Assembly: GCA_018242685.1 (NCBI GenBank)
Contig: JAFEBM010000006.1
Location: 1-64,000, forward strand
Reading direction: 5' to 3'
Source of the DNA: Nitrospira sp.
GTDB lineage: Bacteria > Nitrospirota > Nitrospiria > Nitrospirales > Nitrospiraceae
Length of the DNA stretch: 64,000 nt
Positions 18,943 to 28,006 of the stretch are shown in pieces. Position 1 is the first letter of the stretch; each line of letters opens with the position of its first letter. The notes under the pieces are model-generated. The model had not been told where the DNA came from. It saw only the letters and a list, made by a program, of their open reading frames with translations, and made no database searches. A program made the translations under genes and the position numbers.

Positions 18943-20145
18943 GTGACCCCCTCCACATTCCAACCGCTGTCGCTTGCAGATTTTGACATCTCTCCTGAGC
19001 GGGGATTTCTGCCGTCGGATCCCTGGGAAACGCTGCCCGACTGCCCCACACTGAACTATCTGAACCGTGAGATGCCGAAGTTATTGAGCACACGCCAGGT
19101 CCGCCGGTTTATTGATGGAAAACCGTCGTTGCTCCCAGCCGTTTCATCTCGCTGGCGTGATGAGGAGTATAGAGTGGCAATGCGGATTCTTTCATTCGCC
19201 GGTCATGCCTATGTCTGGGAAACACCAGGACAGCCAGCCGTCAAGCTCCCCTCTCAACTCGCACGGCCGTGGTACGAGATCGCTCAAAAGCTAGGCTGTC
19301 CTCCGGTACTTTCCTATGTTTCCTACGCATTGGACAACTGGCGCCGACTTGATCCGACGAAGCCGATTCAGCTCGACAACATCGTACTGCTGCAGAATTT
19401 TCTCGGTGGACTGGATGAGGAATGGTTCGTCGTGATTCACATCCAAATCGAGCGGCAAGCAGGGCCTGGTCTGGAGAGCCTACTGCGGGCGATCAATGCA
19501 GTCTCGACAGGGAAAGACGACGAAGTTCTGTTGGGGTTACAGGCTCTGGCGTCTGCTCAGACCGACATGCGGAACACGCTGCTCCGCATGAAAGAGCGCT
19601 GCGATCCCTACATGTATTACAACCGTGTGAGACCCTATATCCACGGTTGGAAGAACAGCCCGTCCCTGCCCAACGGCCTCATCTATGACAGCGTCGAAGC
19701 CTATGCCCAACAACCGCAGCAGTTTCGTGGCGAGACTGGCGCACAGAGCTCAATCGTCCCTTGTCTGGACGCAGGGCTGGGCATCCGTCATGTGCCCGAT
19801 CCCCTGACGATGTATCTGCAAGAGATGAGAGAATACATGCCGCCCAACCACCGCGTTTTTCTGCAAGCCCTAGAGAGCCAAACTGACGGCCAGGGGCGCG
19901 CCGTCCTTTCCGGCTATGTTCATGATCGCAGACAGAGCCATCCTGAGCTGTGGTCAGCCTATTGTGCTTGCGTCGGCTTGCTGGCGCAGTTCCGAGAGAT
20001 CCACATCGGCTACGCGGATAGTTATATCAACCGCCAGCAGCAGACGAGTACAAGCAATCCTACAGCGGTCGGCACCGGTGGCACTCCCTTCATGACCTAC
20101 CTGCAGAAACATCTGGACGAAACGAAGCAGGCCATTGTGGTTTAG
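18943..20145 (+). CDS. Indoleamine 2,3-dioxygenase-family haem protein
   Basis: Family enzymes open the indole ring of tryptophan to N-formylkynurenine with haem and O2. The GTG at 18943, with AAGGAG 5 bp upstream, gives 400 residues. Family marks seen: YYNRVRPYIHGWKNSPSLP with the Arg equivalent to human IDO1 Arg231 (Phe226 replaced by Tyr), FRGETGAQSSIVPCLDAGLGI, MREYMPPNHRVFLQALE, FREIHIGYADSYI with the likely proximal haem ligand His354, and GTGGTPFMTYL. The next gene, convergent, is a formamidase-like cyclase, the expected second step. Bacterial members are poorly characterised and substrate preference is uncertain. Confidence 0.88.
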   Translation: MTPSTFQPLSLADFDISPERGFLPSDPWETLPDCPTLNYLNREMPKLLSTRQVRRFIDGKPSLLPAVSSRWRDEEYRVAMRILSFAGHAYVWETPGQPAVKLPSQLARPWYEIAQKLGCPPVLSYVSYALDNWRRLDPTKPIQLDNIVLLQNFLGGLDEEWFVVIHIQIERQAGPGLESLLRAINAVSTGKDDEVLLGLQALASAQTDMRNTLLRMKERCDPYMYYNRVRPYIHGWKNSPSLPNGLIYDSVEAYAQQPQQFRGETGAQSSIVPCLDAGLGIRHVPDPLTMYLQEMREYMPPNHRVFLQALESQTDGQGRAVLSGYVHDRRQSHPELWSAYCACVGLLAQFREIHIGYADSYINRQQQTSTSNPTAVGTGGTPFMTYLQKHLDETKQAIVV

Positions 20146-20317
20146 CCACACTCTGGATTGAGAATACTCGGTGTGCGGGGCTTGAAGAAGACCGCCACAA
20201 GCACTGAGTTGGATGTTGCGACGGCTGCCCTCGTTGGCCGATGGTTTCAGTTAGACCAGGGAATGATGCTTGGCGGAGATTCGGGGATTCTGATTCCTGC
20301 TGTAAATGGCCTGAAAG

Positions 20318-21196
20318 TTAGGGCGAGGGTGGTATTGCGGCAATGATCCGTAACGGGCCGCCTGTACCTCTGGCAATCTTCATCGGAAGCGCGATGATGT
20401 CAAAGTCGCGAGCTGGAAGTTCGTTCAGATTAAAGAGATTCTCGAACACCGGCACATTTTGAGAAAGCAATGCCACATGTGTTTCAAATTCGGTCGATTG
20501 TCCAAAATCGATGGAGGCGGTATCGATCCCCACGGCTTTTACTCGCCGTTCACGCACCAGCCAGGTGGCTGCTTCGGGGTGTAACCCAGGAAAATGCAAC
20601 GCGCGTACACCTTCCTGCCCTCTCAACTCCGTGCCTAGATAGTCCTTCCGACTAGGCCAGAATCGGGCATAGCCAGTATTCAACAGGACGATGACGTCCT
20701 TTGGAATTCGCCCATGCTTTGCTTCCCAGCGGTCAAAATCTGAGATACTCACTCGGTAATCTCGATCGAGAGCACATCGCTCACTGACATCGATTCGGAT
20801 ACCACCCCCAACCAATCGTTCGACTGGAATCTGATCCAGCATCTGTTTCCCTTTGGAGAAGTGAATCGGGGCATCAATGTGCGTGCCACCATGTTCAGGC
20901 ATCTCCACACGATTGGACGCATAGTAGTACCCGCCCGGCATGTCTTCAGCATGCTGGACAATCAGCTTAAAATCCTGCTCCGTCGGCCAGACAATCGTAT
21001 CCCATCCAAAAGAGTGGGTCAGATCAACAATCCTCGATTGTTCCCAGGCAATATGATTCTGCGAACGGTCAGAAGCACATCCAAGACTTGTTACCAGGCC
21101 CAGTGCTGCCACCCACCTACCCGCCGGATAAGGCCGTCTATTTGCCACAAGGAAGTCCTTTGCAAAGCGGTCCCAACTTTCCCTTACTCCATTCAT
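20318..21196 (-). CDS. Cyclase-family metal hydrolase, kynurenine formamidase-like
   Basis: A 292-residue member of the putative cyclase/KynB family. The metal-binding signature is seen as PEHGGTHIDAPIHF. DVIVLLNTGYARFW and HFPGLHPEAATWLVRERRVKAVGIDTASIDFG are typical. KynB members hydrolyse N-formylkynurenine, while others act on different amides or cyclic substrates. The N-terminus carries a hydrophobic stretch ending in LVTSLGCASD (about residues 28-42), which suggests export and possibly lipidation, although the lipobox is imperfect. Export would separate it from a cytosolic dioxygenase, a point against a simple two-step pathway. The genes converge, 172 bp apart. Confidence 0.82.
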   Translation of the reverse strand: MNGVRESWDRFAKDFLVANRRPYPAGRWVAALGLVTSLGCASDRSQNHIAWEQSRIVDLTHSFGWDTIVWPTEQDFKLIVQHAEDMPGGYYYASNRVEMPEHGGTHIDAPIHFSKGKQMLDQIPVERLVGGGIRIDVSERCALDRDYRVSISDFDRWEAKHGRIPKDVIVLLNTGYARFWPSRKDYLGTELRGQEGVRALHFPGLHPEAATWLVRERRVKAVGIDTASIDFGQSTEFETHVALLSQNVPVFENLFNLNELPARDFDIIALPMKIARGTGGPLRIIAAIPPSP

Positions 21197-21414
21197 GGAA
21201 AAGCGGCGAGCTAGCTAATGCGACTTTGCACGGATGAACTAGGAGTAGATCCACAGCAGGAGAACTGACCGAGGCGCTGTCCCTCTCCCACCTTTACGCA
21301 GGGTATCGCTGCTGGTCTCACTGCGCCCATCGCGCGAGCACCGCCCGTAATTGTAGATCGTAATTGTTCCCGCGTACGCGCTCGGGGAGCAAGAGACTAC
21401 CAGGGATGCCCTGC

Positions 21415-21738
21415 TTACTTCCCGAACGTTTTTTTCAGCAGCGGTTCGATTTCGCCCTTGGTGGCCATGGGATCAAGGATGTCAGTATCTCCGTAGAAAG
21501 TACCGTCGATAAATACTTTGGGGAGCGTCGGCCACTTGGTCATCTTCGTCAGCGCTTCCCGCTTAGCCGGTTGGGACAGAACATCGATGAGTTCGTAGGG
21601 ATACCCGTAGCGGTCAAAAAATTGCATCGTCTCTCGCGTGAACCCGCACATCGGCATAGTCTTCGTTCCCTTGCCGTAGATCAAAATTTTATGGGCCTTC
21701 ACTTCCTTCTGAATTTCTTCTTCGATCGGGTCGGCCAT
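21415..21738 (-). CDS. grxD: Monothiol glutaredoxin, Grx4 type
   Basis: A 107-residue Grx4/Grx5-type monothiol glutaredoxin that carries or transfers 2Fe-2S clusters with BolA partners. It shows the family motifs KILIYGKGTKTMPMCGFT, WPTLPKVFIDG and GDTDIL. The active site reads CGFT rather than the nearly universal CGFS, a conservative change. Family members usually have about 105-115 residues, so it is full-length. The bolA-like gene starts upstream and ends 9 bp before it on the same strand, so the two form an operon for iron-sulfur trafficking. Confidence 0.93.
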   Translation of the reverse strand: MADPIEEEIQKEVKAHKILIYGKGTKTMPMCGFTRETMQFFDRYGYPYELIDVLSQPAKREALTKMTKWPTLPKVFIDGTFYGDTDILDPMATKGEIEPLLKKTFGK

Positions 21739-21747
21739 GGTCTCCTC

Positions 21748-22014
21748 CTATCCTTCATCTTTGGTGTGTGCGGTTAATTCGAGCGCATGGATACGTCCAT
21801 CCTTCATCGGTGCGTCTAATGCTTGATAGATCATTCGATGTCGATCTAACAGATTTTTCCCATGAAAACCATCCGAGACGATCACGACCTTGAGATGGTC
21901 CATTGTTCCAGTACGGTCGGTCACCGTCACCACGGCATCCGGCAGGAACTTACGAATATAGTCGGTCAGCACATCGGGTGTAATCACCGGCCTCTTCTCC
22001 CTTAGCTTTTTCAA
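21748..22014 (-). CDS. bolA: BolA-family protein
   Basis: An 88-residue BolA-type protein. It carries the family block VIVSDGFHGKNLLDRHRMIYQAL, with the helix-turn-helix-like Arg-His-Arg and a His that can ligate the Grx-BolA 2Fe-2S cluster, and then GRIHALELTAHT. It lacks the longer N-terminal region of E. coli BolA and is closer in size to the IbaG type. The monothiol glutaredoxin gene follows at once, which supports a Grx-BolA heterocomplex. Confidence 0.92.
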   Translation of the reverse strand: MKKLREKRPVITPDVLTDYIRKFLPDAVVTVTDRTGTMDHLKVVIVSDGFHGKNLLDRHRMIYQALDAPMKDGRIHALELTAHTKDEG

Positions 22015-22232
22015 TACCCTAGCCGAAATTGGCTTGGAAACGCAATGTGCATCCTCGCTGGTGGCTTTCAGCCTTGTGGTGGTGCAATTGAGCCACTCAT
22101 GAAAGCATAGACGTTTTCTTATGATGCAAGCAATTGATAATTTTCAAGTAACCTCCTTCACAATTCGGCATCGCCTTTGCGTCTGACCGTTGTACAACAC
22201 AAACATTTCCCCTCTTCACCAAGGAGGTCGTC

Positions 22233-22667
22233 ATGAGCGAATTCAAGTCCGGATTTTTTATCGGAGGTGAAAGCACCAATGGTCGAGTGCTGATCGTCGA
22301 TGACGAGCCCGACATCCGCAAGGTCGTCCGGATGACCTTGCAAAAAGCCGGTTACGATGTTCTGGAAGCAGAGAATGGAGAGAAGGCCATCGAAACCATC
22401 AATACAGGGGAGAATCGATTGCTTCTTGACGTCATCATCTGCGACATCCGGATGCCGAAGGTCAACGGGATTGAAGCGATTGCCTATTTCCGCCAGAACT
22501 ATCCGCGCGTGCCGCTGATCGTCCTGACCGGATTCCCGGATACGGACATGGCCACATCGTTACTGAGGCAGGGCGTGGTGGATTATCTCGTGAAACCTGT
22601 GGAAGGCGAGAAACTGAAAGCCTCTGTCGCCCGAGCCATGGAACAACGTGAATTGGCGCATCTCTGA
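22233..22667 (+). CDS. Single-domain response regulator (receiver only)
   Basis: A 144-residue CheY-like receiver with no output domain. VLIVDDEPDIRKVVRMTL holds the acidic pocket. The phospho-acceptor Asp is in DVIICDIRMPKVNGIEA, the switch Thr is in LIVLTGFPDTD, and the Lys is in DYLVKPVEGEKL. The start has AAGGAGGT 7 bp upstream. It heads a four-gene plus-strand run with two histidine kinases and a haem-motif protein, so it probably receives phosphate from one of those kinases. Confidence 0.92.
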   Translation: MSEFKSGFFIGGESTNGRVLIVDDEPDIRKVVRMTLQKAGYDVLEAENGEKAIETINTGENRLLLDVIICDIRMPKVNGIEAIAYFRQNYPRVPLIVLTGFPDTDMATSLLRQGVVDYLVKPVEGEKLKASVARAMEQRELAHL

Positions 22668-22695
22668 TGGACCGAGCCCAGCATGGTGATCCAGT

Positions 22696-23808
22696 ATGAC
22701 GACCATCTTACCGATCATATCCCATCCGCGATCCGAGTGTCAGGGAATCGAACCCGCTCCCGCTCCGCCTCCGATGAGAGTAGTCATCATCGGGGCGGGC
22801 CGTGGGGGAACTGCTCTGCTCGATGTGCTCCACCAAATCGGCACGATCGAGATCGTCGGCATCTTCGACCAGAATTCTTCGGCTCCCGGGCTCAAACGAG
22901 CCCAAGAGCTCAACGTACCGATTTATGACCGGGTTGCTGACCTGCTCAAGAGCCAAGGGCTCCATCTTGTCATGGACGTCACCGGTGACCCGTCGATGGA
23001 GTCGGTGCTTCGTGAACAGCTGCCGACAGGAGCTGATCTCGTCAGTGGACAGGCTTCGCGACTTCTCTGGACACTGGTGCAGCATGAATCGACATGGCAA
23101 ACCGAGTTGCTCCATGCGGAGAAACTCGCCGGAATCGGCTCGTTTGCGGCAGGTATCGCCCATGATATGAATAATCCGCTGCAGCTGATTCTCGGCCTGG
23201 CGGAAAATCTTGCCGACGAAGTCGACCTCGATACCGTGCATGCCCAAGCACGGGACATCATCGATGCCGTCAAGCGCACGACCGCCATTTGTCGAGATCT
23301 CACCTCCTACTCACGCCGCACATCCTTACGGCAAGATTGCCTGGTCGTCGTCAACGGCAAGCTGGACGAAGCTCTCAAGATCGCCCGCTATGCCGTGGCC
23401 CTTCAGGACATTGACATTCGCAAGCTTTATCAGCCTGATGTCGTCGTGAAGGGAAACCAGGATGAGCTCCTCCATGTGTTCGTCAATCTCATCACGAATG
23501 CCGTCCAAGCCATGGAACACCGCGGCACCTTGACGTTGGAGACCTCAGCGATGGCCGGCACAACACTGGTTCGTGTTTCGGACACCGGCTGCGGCATCCC
23601 CCGGGAGCTACAAAGTCTGATTTTCGAACCATTTTTCACGACGAAACCTCCAGGGAAAGGAACAGGATTGGGCTTATACAACATTAGAAACGTCATCCAT
23701 CGCATGAATGGCTCCATCGGGGTCGACAGCCACATCGGCCGCGGCTCAACCTTCACCCTCACCTTTCACGATGAGTCCGGTGCCGGTGAAAGCATAACTC
23801 CATCATGA
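22696..23808 (+). CDS. Soluble histidine kinase with N-terminal Rossmann-like domain
   Basis: A 370-residue kinase with an unusual architecture. Residues about 27-125 form a dinucleotide-binding-like domain: MRVVIIGAGRGGTALLDVL (GxGxxG), then an acidic residue after strand 2 in IVGIFDQNSSAPGLKRA. The kinase core follows: an H-box variant FAAGIAHDMNNPLQLIL, the N-box FVNLITNAVQAMEHRG, and the G boxes VSDTGCGIPRELQSLIFEPF and GKGTGLGLYNIRNVI. No transmembrane segment is present, so it is cytosolic. It may sense NAD(P)(H) or a related ligand, which is inference. It overlaps the next kinase gene by 4 bp. Confidence 0.9.
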   Translation: MTTILPIISHPRSECQGIEPAPAPPPMRVVIIGAGRGGTALLDVLHQIGTIEIVGIFDQNSSAPGLKRAQELNVPIYDRVADLLKSQGLHLVMDVTGDPSMESVLREQLPTGADLVSGQASRLLWTLVQHESTWQTELLHAEKLAGIGSFAAGIAHDMNNPLQLILGLAENLADEVDLDTVHAQARDIIDAVKRTTAICRDLTSYSRRTSLRQDCLVVVNGKLDEALKIARYAVALQDIDIRKLYQPDVVVKGNQDELLHVFVNLITNAVQAMEHRGTLTLETSAMAGTTLVRVSDTGCGIPRELQSLIFEPFFTTKPPGKGTGLGLYNIRNVIHRMNGSIGVDSHIGRGSTFTLTFHDESGAGESITPS

Positions 23809-26300
23809 CTGAAAATCCGACATCATCGCCCCCCGGCACCAGATGGGGACTCAAGACCAAGGTCATCCTCTCCATGCTGCTCGTCGGTCTCGTCCCGCTC
23901 GTCGTCGGCTTGGGAATGGCATTCTGGCAAGGATCCCAAGAAATCCGTGAAGTCAGCGGAGAAAGCTTTGAAGCGCTGGCGACTGAAGCCGCCCGCAAAC
24001 TCGATCTCCTGCTCGCCGAGGAAATCGCCCACACGGCGCGCATCGCGAATGATCCGATGCTCATCCGCGAACTGGAACATCGGCGTGATGTCCGGGGTGA
24101 TGCCAAGAAGCTCAATACGACGCTCTCAGACTTAGAACAGCGTTGGATGGCACGAGACCGGACGGCGATCAAATCCGTCATGGAGAACCCGTTCAGCGCC
24201 TTGCTCCACGAATACTTCACCGGCGTCCATAGCGCGCCGGGACAATTGCTTCCGCGCGTGGTTCGGTCCTCGACGAAGATGCTGTTCTTGACCGATGTAC
24301 AGGGTGCGCTCGTCGCGACCATGACCGAACATCCCGCTTTTCGCCACAACGAGGCCCGATGGTGGCAAGAGGCCTTCCACAAGGCGGTGGGCAGACTCTA
24401 TATCGAAGACGTCCGTTTCAACGACCAGGTGAATGCCTATGTGTTCACCATTTCACTTCCCGTCATGGATAGCCTTCGATACGAAGTCGTCGGAGTACTT
24501 CACCGCGTGATCGACGCCAAGGATTTCTTTTCCCCGTCAACCCAGGTCACTCGATTCGGAAAGACCGGCCACGTCATGTTGATCGATTCCAATGGCATCG
24601 TCGTCAGTTGCCCCATTCTTCCCACCGGCGTCCCGTTATCCGATCCGACCTTAATCCCGCTCGTCACGCCGCAGCATCCCGGATGGGTGCAAGCTTCGAG
24701 CGACGGTCATGGGGGGCAGGATACCTCCGTGATCGGCTTCGCCCCTCTTCCGGAAACCGGACGAGCGGCCAACGGCTCTCTCGGCAATGGGTCGTGGCAC
24801 ACCTTCGTCTGGCAATCGTCCGACGAACTCTTCGCGCCGATTCAGCATCTCTTCACCTGGGTGTCGGTATTCGGAGCCGTCGCCGTTGTACTGTTGGCTT
24901 CGCTGGGGTACATTGCCGCCGGCCGCATCGTGACTCCCGTACGACAACTGCAACAGGCTGCGCGAGCCATCGGACGTGGTGAACTGCGGACACCGATTCA
25001 GATCAATACCGGTGACGAATTGGAAGACTTGGCCGATGAGTTTAATCGAATGAACAGTCAACTCAAATCTGCATTCGCCGGACTGACCGACCAAGTCAAG
25101 ATGAAAACCCAGGAGGTCCAGGTCCTCCGGAAGTCTACGGATCAGATCTTGGACGCCGTTCCTACTCCCATTCTTTTGATCGATGCCCATGATGTCGTGC
25201 GCTACATCAATCAGGCGGCTCGCGAATCCTTCAAGGTCCAGGAACCGATGACGGGAACGCCGCTGTTCACGATGCTTCCACTCGACCCGGCCGTGCAGAA
25301 ACGGCTTCAAACGGAATTCCACACCAATGGGAATTCAGGTGTCACCACACGCACAATCGCCCCTGAGACAGCGCCGAGAGATCCGCTGACGCCGAGCGTG
25401 GGTCATGAATCAGCCGGGCCTCGCGCTGAACTCCACATCGCTTCGCGCATCTATCAGTACCAATGGTTTCGACTACCCGCGAGACCAGGGGAGGAGGACA
25501 ATATCGGACTGGTGCTTCGGGACACCACGGACGAAAGCCGGCTCCAAGATCAGCTGGTTCAGGCGGAAAAGACGGGAAGTCTCGGTGTGTTGACCGCCGG
25601 CATCGGCCATGAACTCAACAACCCGTTGTTCGGGATCATCGGGTTGGGGGAAGTTATTCAAGATGAACAGGACTTGGAGCATATCAAGTGTTGCGCCCGA
25701 GATATCGTGACTCACGGTCGCCGCATGGCGACCATCATTCGAGATTTTGCCGGCGTGATTAATCGTGAGGCTTCCGACAAGCCGGTGCCGGTATATCTGG
25801 AGCAGATATTGGACCAAGTGCTGGCCACGGCACAGACCACCGTTGAAATGAAAAATATCGTGATCCACAAGACCTATGCATGCAATACACCCGTATTGGT
25901 ATTCCCGGATCAGCTTCGCCAAGCGTTGGTGAATCTTGTGATCAATGCAGCCCAAGCCATGAAAGGCGCCGGCACACTCACGTTGACGACGCGCGTATCT
26001 GACCATACCGTGACCGTGACGATTGCTGATACCGGTCCGGGCATCTCAAAACAACACTTAACCAAGATATTCGACCCGTTTTTTACGACGAAGGGGCAAG
26101 GGGAAGGTTCTGGCCTTGGACTCACGGTCGCGAGACGGATTATCCGAAAGTTTGGAGGCGATCTCCGCATCGAGAGTGTCGAGGGCAGCGGTACCGCTTG
26201 CATCATCACGCTCCCGACCAATCCTCCCCTGTCTCCTGAAGGAGGTCCATGGACAGCCGACGCTGCGCATTCCGAGCCGCAACCATCGCATTCTTCTTAG
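23805..26300 (+). CDS. Membrane histidine kinase with Cache, HAMP and PAS domains
   Basis: An 831-residue kinase. In order, it has TM1 (about 20-40), a large double-Cache-like extracytoplasmic domain (about 45-335, with VFTISLPVMDS and GKTGHVMLIDSNGIVV), TM2 (about 345-370) and HAMP (370-425). Next come a PAS domain from about 445 (LDAVPTPILLIDAHDVVRYINQAA) and the HisKA/HATPase core with AGIGHELNNPLFGIIGLG, LVINAAQAMKGAGTL, IADTGPGISKQH and GEGSGLGLTVARRI. Start and stop overlap both neighbours, so it is translationally linked to the Rossmann kinase upstream and the haem-motif gene downstream. The ligand is unknown. Confidence 0.93.
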   Translation: MTENPTSSPPGTRWGLKTKVILSMLLVGLVPLVVGLGMAFWQGSQEIREVSGESFEALATEAARKLDLLLAEEIAHTARIANDPMLIRELEHRRDVRGDAKKLNTTLSDLEQRWMARDRTAIKSVMENPFSALLHEYFTGVHSAPGQLLPRVVRSSTKMLFLTDVQGALVATMTEHPAFRHNEARWWQEAFHKAVGRLYIEDVRFNDQVNAYVFTISLPVMDSLRYEVVGVLHRVIDAKDFFSPSTQVTRFGKTGHVMLIDSNGIVVSCPILPTGVPLSDPTLIPLVTPQHPGWVQASSDGHGGQDTSVIGFAPLPETGRAANGSLGNGSWHTFVWQSSDELFAPIQHLFTWVSVFGAVAVVLLASLGYIAAGRIVTPVRQLQQAARAIGRGELRTPIQINTGDELEDLADEFNRMNSQLKSAFAGLTDQVKMKTQEVQVLRKSTDQILDAVPTPILLIDAHDVVRYINQAARESFKVQEPMTGTPLFTMLPLDPAVQKRLQTEFHTNGNSGVTTRTIAPETAPRDPLTPSVGHESAGPRAELHIASRIYQYQWFRLPARPGEEDNIGLVLRDTTDESRLQDQLVQAEKTGSLGVLTAGIGHELNNPLFGIIGLGEVIQDEQDLEHIKCCARDIVTHGRRMATIIRDFAGVINREASDKPVPVYLEQILDQVLATAQTTVEMKNIVIHKTYACNTPVLVFPDQLRQALVNLVINAAQAMKGAGTLTLTTRVSDHTVTVTIADTGPGISKQHLTKIFDPFFTTKGQGEGSGLGLTVARRIIRKFGGDLRIESVEGSGTACIITLPTNPPLSPEGGPWTADAAHSEPQPSHSS

Positions 26301-26842
26301 TTGGACTTTGGATCTGGATTCCGTTTCCATCCGCCAAGGAAAACCCGAGTCTCGTCGGTATTGTTCCGGAGAAGGTCGCCGATTATATCTATGCCGTCCT
26401 TGAAGCCGATCGCTCGATCTATACGGCACAGGTCGTCAATCGCATGCAGGAGAGAGGCATTGTCTGGGCGACGGAACATTGGGAACAGAACAACGCCCTC
26501 CCCCTTCCTGCCCAATTTCTTCAACATTCCGGACGGTTGGTAGCAGAGAGTGGACGAGGCATCCGCTACAGGCTCATCGGGCTCTTCCCGATCTATCAGC
26601 GCAACGCCCCCGCCACCGAATTCGAACGAAAAGCCCTGACCCAGCTCCAACAGCAGCCGGATCGGGCGGTTACCGGGATTGTGTCGAGCGGCAAGAAGCA
26701 GTACTTCCAAGCCATCTACTCAGACCGGGCTGTCTCTTCCGTCTGCATCACGTGCCACAACAGCCATCCCTTGAGTCCTAAACAGGACTTTAAGTTGAAC
26801 GATGTGATGGGTGGGATCGCCATTACAATTCCGCTTGAGTAG
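26249..26842 (+). CDS. Exported Tll0287-like (DUF3365) protein with CXXCH haem motif
   Basis: A 197-residue protein with an N-terminal signal sequence (about 1-29). Near the C-terminus, SSVCITCHNSHPLSPK contains the c-type haem motif CITCH. The layout (helical front, FPIYQRNAPATEFERKAL, haem motif close to the end, DVMGGIAITIPL) is that of the Tll0287/DUF3365 family, a small periplasmic haem sensor or redox domain often fused to kinases. Here it is a separate gene overlapping the Cache kinase by 52 bp, with its own AAGGAGGT RBS. It probably works with that kinase outside the membrane. Confidence 0.88.
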   Translation: MDSRRCAFRAATIAFFLVGLWIWIPFPSAKENPSLVGIVPEKVADYIYAVLEADRSIYTAQVVNRMQERGIVWATEHWEQNNALPLPAQFLQHSGRLVAESGRGIRYRLIGLFPIYQRNAPATEFERKALTQLQQQPDRAVTGIVSSGKKQYFQAIYSDRAVSSVCITCHNSHPLSPKQDFKLNDVMGGIAITIPLE

Positions 26843-26908
26843 ACACACAGTGCGTCATTGTCGGCTGAAGAACCAAAATGCTATACGGAGTGGAGTGTGA
26901 CAAAAAGA

Positions 26909-28006
26909 TTACGAGAGAGTGGGCGGGCCTGCAGAAGCAACTAGCGGCTTGAGGTGGTATTCCTCTCGATAGATCTGTACAGCAGTCATCAACAAACTGA
27001 TGAGGATCGGACCGACAAAAAGACCAAGCAACCCATAGAGCGCCAACCCACCCAAGACGCTGAGTACGAGCAGCAACACGGGAATCTGTGCATCTTGACC
27101 GATCAACCAAGGGCGAAGAAACTGATCGACCATCGAAATGACGCCGATTCCCCAGACCAGCATGGCCAGCGCTTTCCCTGTCGCACCTATCCAGAATAGG
27201 TAGAAGACTACCGGCCCCCATACCAACCCCGTTCCACCGAATGGAATCGGCGCCAACACGATCGTCAAAGCCGTGAGTCCCATCGGAAACGGCACATCGA
27301 GCGCCAAGTAGGCCATCCCTGCCAGGAGCCCCTGAACGATCGCCGTGACCAACATCCCTTTCACCACCGCCCGAATGGTTTGATCTAATCGAGTCATGAT
27401 TTTGGACTTGTGTGACTCTTCCATCGGAATCAAGTCGTATAAGACGGCGAGCCATCGCCGGCCATCCGTGAAGAGAAAAAACAACACCAACAACATAATG
27501 AAGAAATTCGTCACGAGCGCGAAGGTGTTCTTCAGTAGGCCTCCGATTCCGCCGGCGAGGAATTGGCTGAGTTCCTTCACCCCGGTCATTAACGATTGCT
27601 CCAAGGACAGCGCATGCGTACTGGTGCCGGACACCGCCGATTTCAACCAACCGCCGATGAAGGGAACCGCCGCCACTTGATCCGGCAGACGTTGGAGTCC
27701 GCCGGCCGAGATCCATAACCGGATCTCTTGTTCAGCTGCACTGGCCTCCCGTACCAACATCATCCCCATTGCGACCAAGGGAACGACCACCATCCCCAAC
27801 GCCCCGACAGTCAGCATACCGGCAGAGAACGCGTCCCTACCGCCGAACAGTTTCGTCAAACGGATATGGAGAGGAAATGCCCAATGGGCCAACAGACCGG
27901 CCCACAAGGCCGAAAACACGAACGGTTTGAACATCAGCCCAATTTGGTAGAGGAGTAATACCAGGAGGGAAAAGAACACGATGGAAAAAATCTGTTGTCG
28001 AGTCAT
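26909..28006 (-). CDS. AI-2E family (UPF0118) membrane transporter
   Basis: A 365-residue polytopic membrane protein of the AI-2E/UPF0118 family. Several hydrophobic helices are seen, with the conserved late block FGGTGLVWGPVVFYLF and GLLGLFVGPILISLLMTAVQIYREEY near the C-terminus. Some members export autoinducer-2 and others act in Na+/H+ antiport, so the substrate is open. I chose the ATG at 28006 because the hydrophobic first helix follows at once; an in-frame start at 28069 would add 21 residues. Bactofilin and a class A PBP gene lie upstream on the same strand. Confidence 0.85.
   Translation of the reverse strand: MTRQQIFSIVFFSLLVLLLYQIGLMFKPFVFSALWAGLLAHWAFPLHIRLTKLFGGRDAFSAGMLTVGALGMVVVPLVAMGMMLVREASAAEQEIRLWISAGGLQRLPDQVAAVPFIGGWLKSAVSGTSTHALSLEQSLMTGVKELSQFLAGGIGGLLKNTFALVTNFFIMLLVLFFLFTDGRRWLAVLYDLIPMEESHKSKIMTRLDQTIRAVVKGMLVTAIVQGLLAGMAYLALDVPFPMGLTALTIVLAPIPFGGTGLVWGPVVFYLFWIGATGKALAMLVWGIGVISMVDQFLRPWLIGQDAQIPVLLLVLSVLGGLALYGLLGLFVGPILISLLMTAVQIYREEYHLKPLVASAGPPTLS

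Noticed and set aside
20158..20346. A 62-residue plus-strand frame between the dioxygenase and cyclase genes
   Set aside because: No convincing RBS, no family resemblance, and its end overlaps the cyclase gene on the other strand.
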